Shown here one piece after another: positions 1-6,116 of a stretch of 6,934 bases of DNA. Every line of letters starts with the position of its first letter. Positions within the stretch are counted from its first letter, which is position 1. This stretch comes from Bacteroidia bacterium (GTDB lineage Bacteria; Bacteroidota; Bacteroidia; Cytophagales; Cyclobacteriaceae): positions 1-6,934 of the forward strand of contig JANXRR010000295.1 of assembly GCA_025356795.1 (NCBI GenBank). Direction: 5' to 3'. Both the position numbers and the translations under genes were made by a program. The notes beneath the pieces were generated by a model. It saw nothing but the letters and a program-made list of their open reading frames with translations, was not told the origin of the DNA and ran no database searches.

Positions 1-753
1 AAGCATTCTCCTTCTATCTTCCTTATCAATTCCGGAAGGGTTGTTAAGGTACAATACAGGCTCTTCACTGCTGCTAAACTGAACGCCTTGATGTATGCTA
101 TCCAAGAACCCATTTGTCCAAAGTTTTGAATAAACACCTTGTCCATTTCCCTTCCCTCTTGAAAGGAGCACGCAAAATGCGGGGAGATTTTTATTGTCAC
201 TGCCCAATCCATAGCTTAGCCACGCGCCCATACTTGGCCTGCTGCCCTGTTGTGAACCCGTCTGCATAAATGTTAAGGCTGGATCATGATTGATTGCCTC
301 TGTATGCATAGATTTGACAAAACATAACTCATCAGCAATCTTAGCGATGTTAGGAAACAATTCACTTATCCACGCGCCACTCTTTCCATATTGCTGAAAT
401 GAAAAGTGAGAACCCACTAATGGGAACTTAGCCTGACTTGAAGTCATTCCTGTTAAGCGCTGCCCATTGCGAATAGATTCTGGCAAATCTTGACCTGCCA
501 TTTTTATAAGCGTAGGTTTGTAGTCGAAACTTTCTAATTGAGAAGGAGCTCCGTTTTGAAACAAGTAAATAATTCGTTTTGCTTTAGGAGCAAAATGTGG
601 AATCCGTAAAGAAGCAATATTTTCTTCTTTACCTGTAAACAAATCAGGGATCAACAAAGAACCCAATGCGGCACTTCCTAAACCTACCCCAAGTTTTCCG
701 AGAAAGTGTCTTCGGTTTACATTAAGGTGTCGCTCTAAAAATTCATTCGCCAT
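1..753 (-). CDS. DUF1501 family Tat-exported protein (partial, C-terminus outside window)
   Basis: An open frame of 251 codons runs from an ATG at 753 to the left edge without a stop, so the 3' part is missing; DUF1501 proteins are usually about 450-490 residues, so roughly half is present. Residues 13-34 read as a twin-arginine signal: NRRHFLG followed by a Gly/Ala/Leu-rich segment, which implies folded export across the inner membrane. The mature part carries family-like blocks: the GAPSQLESFDYKP block at 68-80, where planctomycete members have a GGPSHLDLFDPKP-like motif, and a His/Asn/Asp block (HTEAINHDPALTFMQTG, 150-166) followed by RPSMGAWLSYGLG (172-184). As I recall, DUF1501 is placed near the alkaline phosphatase/sulfatase superfamily, but no reaction is established. 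It starts 8 bases after the DUF1549/DUF1553 gene and is surely cotranscribed with it; the two families commonly occur as pairs. The upstream bases are A/T only, with no Shine-Dalgarno sequence. Confidence 0.9.
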   Translation of the reverse strand, partial: MANEFLERHLNVNRRHFLGKLGVGLGSAALGSLLIPDLFTGKEENIASLRIPHFAPKAKRIIYLFQNGAPSQLESFDYKPTLIKMAGQDLPESIRNGQRLTGMTSSQAKFPLVGSHFSFQQYGKSGAWISELFPNIAKIADELCFVKSMHTEAINHDPALTFMQTGSQQGSRPSMGAWLSYGLGSDNKNLPAFCVLLSRGKGNGQGVYSKLWTNGFLDSIHQGVQFSSSEEPVLYLNNPSGIDKEDRRRML

Positions 754-761
754 ATTTATTA

Positions 762-3071
762 TTATGTTTTAGTAATCGCTTCTTCCATATTATAAATGGT
801 CATAATTACTTTAATAAGTGCTGCCAGTGATTCGGTATTTTCAATTTTTTCGTGCTTGAATTCACCCGTTCTTATAAGCTGCTCTTTCTTAGTGCCGTTT
901 GCTAATTTCGTTTCAGCATCAAAATAAGCTTTCAAAAGCTCAAGTTCTTTTTCTTTAGGTTTACGGCAAACAATTGTGCGGAAAGCAGTTGTGATTTTTT
1001 CCTCCATAGTATTGTCATTCAACATGATCTTCTCTGCAAGTACACGCGAAGCTTCCAACACAACAGGATCATTCATCATCACCAATGCTTGCAACGGTGT
1101 ATTTGTGCGGCCTCTCTTTACTTCGCATTGATCGCGGCTACTGCCATCAAACATTAGCAAAGCTGGCGGTGGCACAGTACGCTTAATAAAAGTATACATT
1201 CCTCTTCTATATAATTTATCACCATGATCTTGAATATATTTTGTGAGTCCACGACCCGAAGTCGCCACTTCCCAAATGCCTTTGGGCTGATAAGGTTTTA
1301 CACTAGGTCCACCAATTTCCGCATTGAGTAGACCACTGCTTGACAGTGCTAAATCTCTGGTAAACTCTGCACCTATCCGCGTTCTTGTCATACGCGACAA
1401 ATAAATATTTTCAGGATCAACGCTCTTTTTTTCATTGCTATTAACAGTAGATTGACGATAGGTTGCTGACATTACCATCTGTTTCACTAGTCTTTTAATG
1501 TTCCATCCCTTTTTTCTGAAATCCATTGAAAGCCAATCCAATAATTGTGGATGGGAAGGGAGTTCTCCTTGCATGCCAAAGTCTCCTGACGTTTTAACTA
1601 AGCCTCTTCCAAAAAATTCTTGCCATATTCGGTTCACCAACACACGAGATGTTAACGGGTTCTTTTCATCGAGTAGCCATTTTGTTAAGCCCAGTCGGTT
1701 CTTAGCAAATTTTGTTGTGTCGTATTCAAGGATCGCATTGGGTGTACCAAAGTCTACCGCTTCGCCTTTAGCATCGTAAGCACCGCGCAATAAGATATGA
1801 GTTGTGCGAAAAAGCGAACTATCTTTCATTACCATTACTTTTACATCTGTTGTGTCTTTCTTGTTGATGAAAGTTAAAATTTTAGCCACCTCTTCACTTG
1901 TTATCTTCATACGTGGCGGATCGGCAGCCGTGCCTGAATAAATATCACCCTGATAGCCCTTTTCAGCTACTTGATTGAAGAAAGCAAACGTGCGGTAATA
2001 ATCCTTTTGCGATATGGGATCGTATTTATGATCGTGGCAATGGGCGCACTCAAACGTTAATGCCAGAAAAGCTTTGCCAAAGGTGTTGGTGCGATCAGTT
2101 ACATATTCAATGCGATACTCTTCATCGATCACGCCACCCTCTTGAGTAATCTTATGATTGCGATTGAAGCCTGTTGCCAGCAACATTTCTTTCGATGGAT
2201 TGGGGAGTAAATCGCCTGCCAATTGCCAGGTTAGAAATTGATCGTATGGATAGTTCGAATTAAACGCATGGATTACCCAATCACGCCAAGGCCACATGGT
2301 TCTCAATCCATCATCTTGATAGCCGTGGGTGTCTGCATAGCGTGCAATATCAAGCCATTGAACCGCCATCTTTTCTCCATAATGTTTATTAGCTAAAAAT
2401 TGATCTACTGCTTTTTCATATGCATTTGGCGATTCGTCTTTTAAAAAGTCCTCTTGCTGTTGAATGGTGGGGGGAAGACCCGTCAAATCTAATGATACTC
2501 GTTTCAACAATCTTTCTTTGTCGGCTTCTTTATTAGGAGTCAAGTCTTTCTCCTCCAGCTTAGAAAGGATAAAATTATCAATTTCATTTTTCGGCCAGTC
2601 ACTTTTTACTTTAGGAATAGGATATTCTATAGGAAGAATGAGTGCCCAATGCTGTTGGTATTTGGCCCCTTGTCCAATCCATTTTTTAATAAGTTTTATT
2701 TCAAATTCAGAAAGGGAAAGATTGGATGAGGGGGGTGGCATAACCAGAGAGGTATCTTTGGTGGAAATTCTCACAAAAACTTCTGATTGATCGGGCTTAC
2801 CTGCCACCAGTGCATGTACACTGGGATTTTTCTTCAAGGCTGCAAAAGCGCTCTCCTCATTATCTAATCTAAGATCGGCTTTGCGTTGCTTGGCATCAGG
2901 ACCATGACATTTAAAACATCGGTCGGATAATATAGGGCGAATATGAAAGTTGTACTCAACAAGGGAAGGCATATTACTTTCCGAACGCTTCGATGAGCAA
3001 CTTGCTAAGTAAAGTATAATTGAGAATGTAGATACTACCCTTGTAAATGATTCTATGCAAATAGTCTTCAT
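762..3071 (-). CDS. Cytochrome c-like/DUF1549/DUF1553 lipoprotein (PSCyt1-PSCyt2-PSD1 family)
   Basis: This is a complete 769-residue protein. The N-terminus has a hydrophobic stretch ending in the lipobox LASC, with Cys25 as the lipidation site, so it should be tethered to a membrane outside the cytoplasm. A planctomycete-type cytochrome c domain follows (about 38-137): heme motif CFKCH at 52-56 and a VMPPP motif with Met111 as the likely axial ligand. DUF1549 spans about 164-370 and contains LDLTGLPPT, the WLDIARYADTHGYQDD block (239-254) and a second CxxCH, CAHCH at 342-346, followed by DHKYDPI. A linker of about 90 residues includes RGAYDAKGE (429-437). DUF1553 runs from about 459 to the end (NPLTSRVLVNRIWQEFFGRG at 471-490; QCEVKRGRTNTPLQALVMMNDP later). 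The linker is short compared with the 900-1100 residue planctomycete proteins that carry extra binding domains there. It lies 49 bases after the GAF sensor gene and 8 bases before its DUF1501 partner. The function is unknown; a role in periplasmic redox chemistry or glycan use is only a guess. Confidence 0.93.
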   Translation of the reverse strand: MKTICIESFTRVVSTFSIILYLASCSSKRSESNMPSLVEYNFHIRPILSDRCFKCHGPDAKQRKADLRLDNEESAFAALKKNPSVHALVAGKPDQSEVFVRISTKDTSLVMPPPSSNLSLSEFEIKLIKKWIGQGAKYQQHWALILPIEYPIPKVKSDWPKNEIDNFILSKLEEKDLTPNKEADKERLLKRVSLDLTGLPPTIQQQEDFLKDESPNAYEKAVDQFLANKHYGEKMAVQWLDIARYADTHGYQDDGLRTMWPWRDWVIHAFNSNYPYDQFLTWQLAGDLLPNPSKEMLLATGFNRNHKITQEGGVIDEEYRIEYVTDRTNTFGKAFLALTFECAHCHDHKYDPISQKDYYRTFAFFNQVAEKGYQGDIYSGTAADPPRMKITSEEVAKILTFINKKDTTDVKVMVMKDSSLFRTTHILLRGAYDAKGEAVDFGTPNAILEYDTTKFAKNRLGLTKWLLDEKNPLTSRVLVNRIWQEFFGRGLVKTSGDFGMQGELPSHPQLLDWLSMDFRKKGWNIKRLVKQMVMSATYRQSTVNSNEKKSVDPENIYLSRMTRTRIGAEFTRDLALSSSGLLNAEIGGPSVKPYQPKGIWEVATSGRGLTKYIQDHGDKLYRRGMYTFIKRTVPPPALLMFDGSSRDQCEVKRGRTNTPLQALVMMNDPVVLEASRVLAEKIMLNDNTMEEKITTAFRTIVCRKPKEKELELLKAYFDAETKLANGTKKEQLIRTGEFKHEKIENTESLAALIKVIMTIYNMEEAITKT

Positions 3072-3073
3072 TG

Positions 3074-3094
3074 ATTAAAAATACATTTTTTAAT
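3074..3094. repeat. Short AT-only inverted repeat just upstream of the DUF1549/DUF1553 start
   Basis: The arms ATTAAAAA (3074-3081) and TTTTTAAT (3087-3094) are perfectly complementary around a 5-base loop. The element lies 3 to 23 bases upstream of the start codon at 3071 and downstream of the sensor stop at 3121. With A/T pairs only it would be a weak RNA hairpin, not a convincing terminator. It could affect translation start or be a protein site, or be chance in AT-rich DNA. Confidence 0.3.
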
Positions 3095-3120
3095 AGAAGC
3101 AGTGACCCCAAGTTTATTTA

Positions 3121-4536
3121 TTATGCATTCTTTAAATTTAATTCTGATTCTAAACGATTAATCTTTGCAATGTATTCTTGTTCTTTTCTCTGCATCTCTT
3201 CTTGTGTGGCTGAAAGCTCTTCCATGTTTTGGCGCATCTCTTCTTCTTGCGACCGCATCTCTTCTGCCTGTTGCTGCGCGTCACCTAAAAGTAATTGAAC
3301 CCGTTGCGTTATTTGAGTAGAAACAATTGCGGACGCTATACTTTCGCAAGCTTTGGTTACGAAATCAATTTTATTCTGAGATATCTCATACAAAGAAGCA
3401 AGTTCTAGCACACCCACAATTTGATCTTGTGTTTGAATAGGCACCATTAATATATTAGTAGGAGCGGCATCTCCTAAACCAGAAGTAATGCGCACATATT
3501 CTTGTGGAACATCACGCATATAAACTATATCTTTTTCCAAGAAGCATTGCCCCACCAGACCTTCTCCTAGTTCTATTTTCTTTTGAAGGAATTTTCTTCT
3601 TTCAAAGGCATAACAAGAAATTAATTTTAAATACTTTTCTTCATCGCCTTCAACAAGAAAAAGTCCACCCTGATTAATACCTAAATACTTTACAATGCCC
3701 TTAATTAGTTCGTTAGCAAGAGCATCAATATTATTATTATTGTTGCGTAGTATTTCACTTATGGCATTTACGCCTACAGTGATATATTTCTCTTCTTGCT
3801 CACGCTTAGTTGAAACCACTAAACTTTTTTGCATAGCCAACAGTGCATGACCTAATTCATCTTCATTATTTTTTGATCCACTATCAAACTGGAGATTTCC
3901 TTTACTAATTTCATCAGCAAACAAAATATTTTGTTTCACTACTGCCATTTGACTTCCACTTATGATTTCTTTTTCTGCCACCAATAATGTTCTCATCTCA
4001 ATTTCATAACTCCACCAACCGCAAATCGCAACAATCACTGCCGCTAGCAAAACATGGACCATAAAAGTAAACAGATTTATATAAGGCAATTGAGTAAAAT
4101 AAATCTCTTTATTGCCTGAATATTGAAGGTATGCAAATAAAGCATGATGAATTACCACCAACAAAATTAACGGAAGTTGAAGCCTCCAGTTTTGATAGCC
4201 AATGAGAAGAGTGGAGCTTACAAAAACAAAAAAATGCATTTCAAATAATCCATGCATTTGATAAATAAATTGAGCAGTAAATATTGCTAGTATTGCGCTG
4301 TAGACATACTGATATAAAGTACTCTTTGGAAACGCAATTTTTGTAATAAAGTAAGCTACAAGACACAAACCGCCCACACCAAAACCCACTAAAAAAGTAC
4401 CGTAAAAAAAAGACAATCCAACGCCAATTGCAAAGTATGTAAGCAATGAATAGAGCGAAAATTTATCAGCCTTTCGATTAATTTCTTGAAAGGTCTCTTC
4501 TCTGTGTTCAGAAGTCAAATTTGTTATACGTGCCAT
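3121..4536 (-). CDS. Six-helix membrane sensor with HAMP-like linker, GAF domain and C-terminal coiled coil
   Basis: From the ATG at 4536 the protein is 471 residues; the frame can be extended 6 codons to a TTG at 4554. I prefer the ATG because it lies 4 bases after the stop (4541-4543) of the restored upstream frame. Counting from the TTG, about six hydrophobic helices fill residues 33-182. Helices 3-5 hold the pattern MHGLFEMHFFVF (100-111), YQNWR (120-124) and VVIHHALF (133-140), a His/Glu arrangement I recall from membrane modules in chemotaxis-type receptors; it may bind a metal or heme, but that is inference. A HAMP-like segment follows (about 207-250), then a GAF domain (about 262-412, with GEGLVGQC at 330-337 and MVPIQTQDQIVGVLELAS at 370-387). 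The end is a Glu/Gln/Met-rich coiled coil (about 425-474, EEMRQNMEELSATQEE at 438-453). No kinase, GGDEF, PP2C or methyl-accepting domain follows, so it must signal through a partner or be a ligand-dependent scaffold. Confidence 0.85.
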   Translation of the reverse strand: MARITNLTSEHREETFQEINRKADKFSLYSLLTYFAIGVGLSFFYGTFLVGFGVGGLCLVAYFITKIAFPKSTLYQYVYSAILAIFTAQFIYQMHGLFEMHFFVFVSSTLLIGYQNWRLQLPLILLVVIHHALFAYLQYSGNKEIYFTQLPYINLFTFMVHVLLAAVIVAICGWWSYEIEMRTLLVAEKEIISGSQMAVVKQNILFADEISKGNLQFDSGSKNNEDELGHALLAMQKSLVVSTKREQEEKYITVGVNAISEILRNNNNNIDALANELIKGIVKYLGINQGGLFLVEGDEEKYLKLISCYAFERRKFLQKKIELGEGLVGQCFLEKDIVYMRDVPQEYVRITSGLGDAAPTNILMVPIQTQDQIVGVLELASLYEISQNKIDFVTKACESIASAIVSTQITQRVQLLLGDAQQQAEEMRSQEEEMRQNMEELSATQEEMQRKEQEYIAKINRLESELNLKNA

Positions 4537-4540
4537 AGAA

Positions 4541-4707
4541 TTAGAAGATTTCAATAGTTGATTTAGTTTGATCAGATAACTCGCAACTATATGCTAAACC
4601 TGCAGCAAGTCCGAAAACCGGAACAGGTTGTTTGTTTAGAAAGCTCACCAACGCAAGTTCAGCATAGTTGCTTACCTGATTGGTACAATATCGTGATTTA
4701 TTGTAGT
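4541..4707 (-). pseudogene. Out-of-frame C-terminal tail of the thioredoxin-like gene
   Basis: Directly after a probable frameshift at about 4706-4708, a second minus-strand frame stays open for 54 codons and stops with TAA at 4541-4543. It reads YNKSRYCTNQVSNYAELALV, then SFLNKQPVPVFGLAAGLA, then YSCELSDQTKSTIEIF. It has no start codon of its own, is protein-like in composition (amphipathic helix YAELALVSFLNK, Gly/Ala helix, two Cys), and joins smoothly to the RLFFRG sequence of the frame above to give RGNYNKSRYC. Restoring one A in the GGAAC run would produce a single protein of about 201 residues. In the tail's own frame a TAG lies just upstream at 4712-4714, so the switch must occur downstream of that codon. 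Either a real mutation or a sequencing/assembly error fits. Confidence 0.7.
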
Positions 4708-5145
4708 TCCTCTAAAAAATAATCGATTTTCGTTATCAAGAATAAATGCCTGGGGAGTAGAATATACTCCGCACGAGACAGCAATTTGTCCAGATTCATC
4801 AACAATATAATTTATATCGCCAAAGGTATTTTTTGCTGGCTGAATATCTTCTTGCGAAGGAACGATTATATAAAAACCGATACTATCTCCATGATTTCTG
4901 ATTAACTGCCGAATGTGCTGAGAATTAAACTTAGAACAAGGACAATCAGGATTATAAAAATGCAAAAAAGAAGAGGGTTTGATTTGGATATTGTTGGCCA
5001 ATATAACTTTAGAGTGAAGGGAAACTTGGCGGAAGTTGGGTGGTATTGGGGTAGGTAGACTATATTTTATTTCTTGCGACCAAAATATAAAACCTATAGC
5101 AACAGCTATGCATCCTAATGTAGCAATCACGACCGCTTTTCTCAT
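4672..5145 (-). CDS. Membrane-anchored thioredoxin-fold protein (DUF6436-like), apparently truncated by a frameshift
   Basis: As read, this encodes 157 residues. Residues 4-22 form a signal anchor or uncleaved signal, placing the rest outside the inner membrane. The thioredoxin fold is recognisable from the strand SSFLHFYNPDCPCSKFN (58-74), with a C-P-C active site (Cys68, Cys70) where thioredoxins have CxxC, and from the cis-proline loop STPQAFIL (129-136, Pro131); a further Cys125 lies just before that loop. I recall this layout from thioredoxin-like proteins annotated as DUF6436. The last 11 residues (TTINHDIVPIR) look unrelated to the family, whereas the other frame continues naturally to 4541. 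The truncated form keeps the active site and cis-proline but loses the last helix. A thiol oxidoreductase role in the periplasm is likely; the substrate is unknown. The gene has its own upstream gap and runs into the sensor gene, so the two are probably cotranscribed. Confidence 0.75.
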   Translation of the reverse strand: MRKAVVIATLGCIAVAIGFIFWSQEIKYSLPTPIPPNFRQVSLHSKVILANNIQIKPSSFLHFYNPDCPCSKFNSQHIRQLIRNHGDSIGFYIIVPSQEDIQPAKNTFGDINYIVDESGQIAVSCGVYSTPQAFILDNENRLFFRGTTINHDIVPIR

Positions 5146-5159
5146 GTCAATAGAAAATA

Positions 5160-5167
5160 CAAAACTA
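5160..5167 (-). promoter_or_regulatory. Possible Bacteroidota -7 promoter element upstream of the thioredoxin-like gene
   Basis: On the minus strand the sequence is TAGTTTTG, a full match to the Bacteroidota -7 form TAnnTTTG, lying 14 bases upstream of the ATG at 5145. A clear -33 TTG at 17-23 bases is lacking; only a weak TGTT occurs about 22 bases further upstream. The position, in the only sizeable gap of the leftward gene series, favours a promoter here, but the leader would be very short. Confidence 0.3.
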
Positions 5168-5310
5168 TTTATAAAGCTGAGAAAGATTTAACAGCTAACC
5201 AAGCGAAAGTTATTTTCACTTCAAAGATTGCGTGTTTTTACTTAATACAGCATCCATCCAATAGTTCTCTTTTGGTGCTAATTACATGATAAATAACAAT
5301 AGTTGATCCT

Positions 5311-5694
5311 CTATCTATGTCTTTTAGAGTTTCTACCTTTTGAACTAAATTCTTTATATTTCTTAAATTGATCATCCCTCAATACTCCTTTCAATTTAGT
5401 ATCCATAGAATCTAATAGGATTCTTACCTCTTTCTCTGTTTCATGTTGCAGAGAATCTATATGAGCAAACGTTTCCTTCAATATAGGTTGAAGTATTTTT
5501 ATTTGATCTTCATTTGCATCCACCACATTCAATAACTTTTTCTCAAAGGTCATTTTCATTTCATTGTGGCTCTGTTCCTTCCGTTGACCATAGTATTTTC
5601 TTCCCCACAATCCAGAGGCAAGCAACCCAATCAATATTCCTATGATTAAGGTGGCGCTGATAGTGATTACTGCTCTTCTTCTTTCTGCTGTCAT
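5311..5694 (-). CDS. Small membrane-anchored periplasmic helical protein, Spy/CpxP-like
   Basis: The protein has 127 residues. A charged MTAERRRA start is followed by one membrane helix (about 8-30, Ile/Leu/Gly-rich), after which a highly charged, helical region of about 95 residues should face the periplasm. Two patterns resemble the LTxEQ repeats of Spy/CpxP-type and 'heavy-metal sensor' proteins: NVVDANEDQIKILQPILKE (56-74) and LKGVLRDDQFKKYKEF (101-116). Such proteins bind misfolded polypeptides or metals; here there are no Cys and few His residues, so a chaperone-like or signal-modulating role is more plausible than metal binding. It is the third gene of the sigma/anti-sigma operon, starting 4 bases after the previous stop. 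By analogy with CpxP it could modulate that regulatory pair. It ends in a basic tail (GRNSKRHR). The family call rests on pattern only. Confidence 0.7.
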   Translation of the reverse strand: MTAERRRAVITISATLIIGILIGLLASGLWGRKYYGQRKEQSHNEMKMTFEKKLLNVVDANEDQIKILQPILKETFAHIDSLQHETEKEVRILLDSMDTKLKGVLRDDQFKKYKEFSSKGRNSKRHR

Positions 5695-5698
5695 ACAA

Positions 5699-6112
5699 TT
5701 ACTTGATTAAGTTGGAATAAACATCAATGGAAATCACCTCTTCAATTGCTTCTTCTTCAAACCCCAAAATAGATTTTATTGAAAGCTGATCAGAAACTAA
5801 AATATTAATTGCTAACAAGGCAATGATAATACCTGCTGCAAGCAACTGATATTTTTTAAAGAAAAAAAAGATTTGATAATCAAACTCGCTCTTCAGTTGG
5901 CTGATGCGATGAGCAATCCGTTCGGCAAAGAAAGGGCCAAAGGAATCAACCTCTTTGCGAATCAAGAACTCACGCAGTTGAACATGCTGTTCACTTCTGT
6001 TTTTCAATTCATGATTTTGCTGCAAGGCCGCATTCAATTTTGCATCATCGCCTTCGCTTAGTTCTGCATCGAGCGAACGAAGGAACAATTCTTCACTATC
6101 ACTGATGTTCAT
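5699..6112 (-). CDS. Single-pass membrane protein in anti-sigma factor position
   Basis: The protein has 137 residues. The N-terminal cytoplasmic part (1-85) is charged and helical, and its start (SEELFLRSLDAELSEGDD, 6-23) resembles the short N-terminal helix of Bacteroidota anti-sigma-like proteins, where an LDGELSE-type motif is frequent. The Cys/His zinc-anti-sigma motif (HxxxCxxC) is absent; there is no Cys at all. One membrane helix spans about 88-107 (LLAAGIIIALLAINILVSDQ), preceded by FFFFKK, and a 30-residue acidic tail faces the periplasm. It starts 4 bases after the sigma factor stop, the usual place for the cognate anti-sigma factor. The function is inferred from position, topology and the N-terminal helix; I would call it a probable anti-sigma factor of unrecognised subclass. 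A run of eight T on the coding strand encodes the Phe stretch. Confidence 0.7.
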   Translation of the reverse strand: MNISDSEELFLRSLDAELSEGDDAKLNAALQQNHELKNRSEQHVQLREFLIRKEVDSFGPFFAERIAHRISQLKSEFDYQIFFFFKKYQLLAAGIIIALLAINILVSDQLSIKSILGFEEEAIEEVISIDVYSNLIK

Positions 6113-6116
6113 ATTC

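Noticed and set aside
1498..1779. Plus-strand open frame of 93 codons
   Set aside because: Lies entirely opposite the DUF1553 part of the lipoprotein gene, which has strong family motifs; no recognisable domain.
2464..2790. Plus-strand open frame of 108 codons
   Set aside because: Antisense to the DUF1549/cytochrome part of the lipoprotein gene; low-complexity Ser/Leu composition and no domain.
3072..3120. A rho-independent terminator or promoter between the sensor and the lipoprotein gene
   Set aside because: The only hairpin is A/T-only and there is no TTG plus TAnnTTTG pair at a suitable distance, so the lipoprotein gene may be read from an upstream promoter or one I cannot recognise.
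3071..3298. Plus-strand open frame of 75 codons
   Set aside because: Antisense to the coiled-coil end of the sensor; its Cys/Ser-rich sequence is the mirror of Glu/Gln/Met codons.
5146..5310. Short peptide-like stretches on the minus strand between the Spy-like and thioredoxin-like genes (for example KENYWMDAVLSKNTQSLK and VKITFAWLAVKSFSAL)
   Set aside because: Each is at most about 22 codons between stops, in different frames, without family resemblance; could be a decayed gene but nothing supports it beyond composition. No convincing terminator hairpin was seen here either.
5873..6061. Plus-strand open frame of 62 codons
   Set aside because: Antisense to the anti-sigma-like gene with no support of its own.
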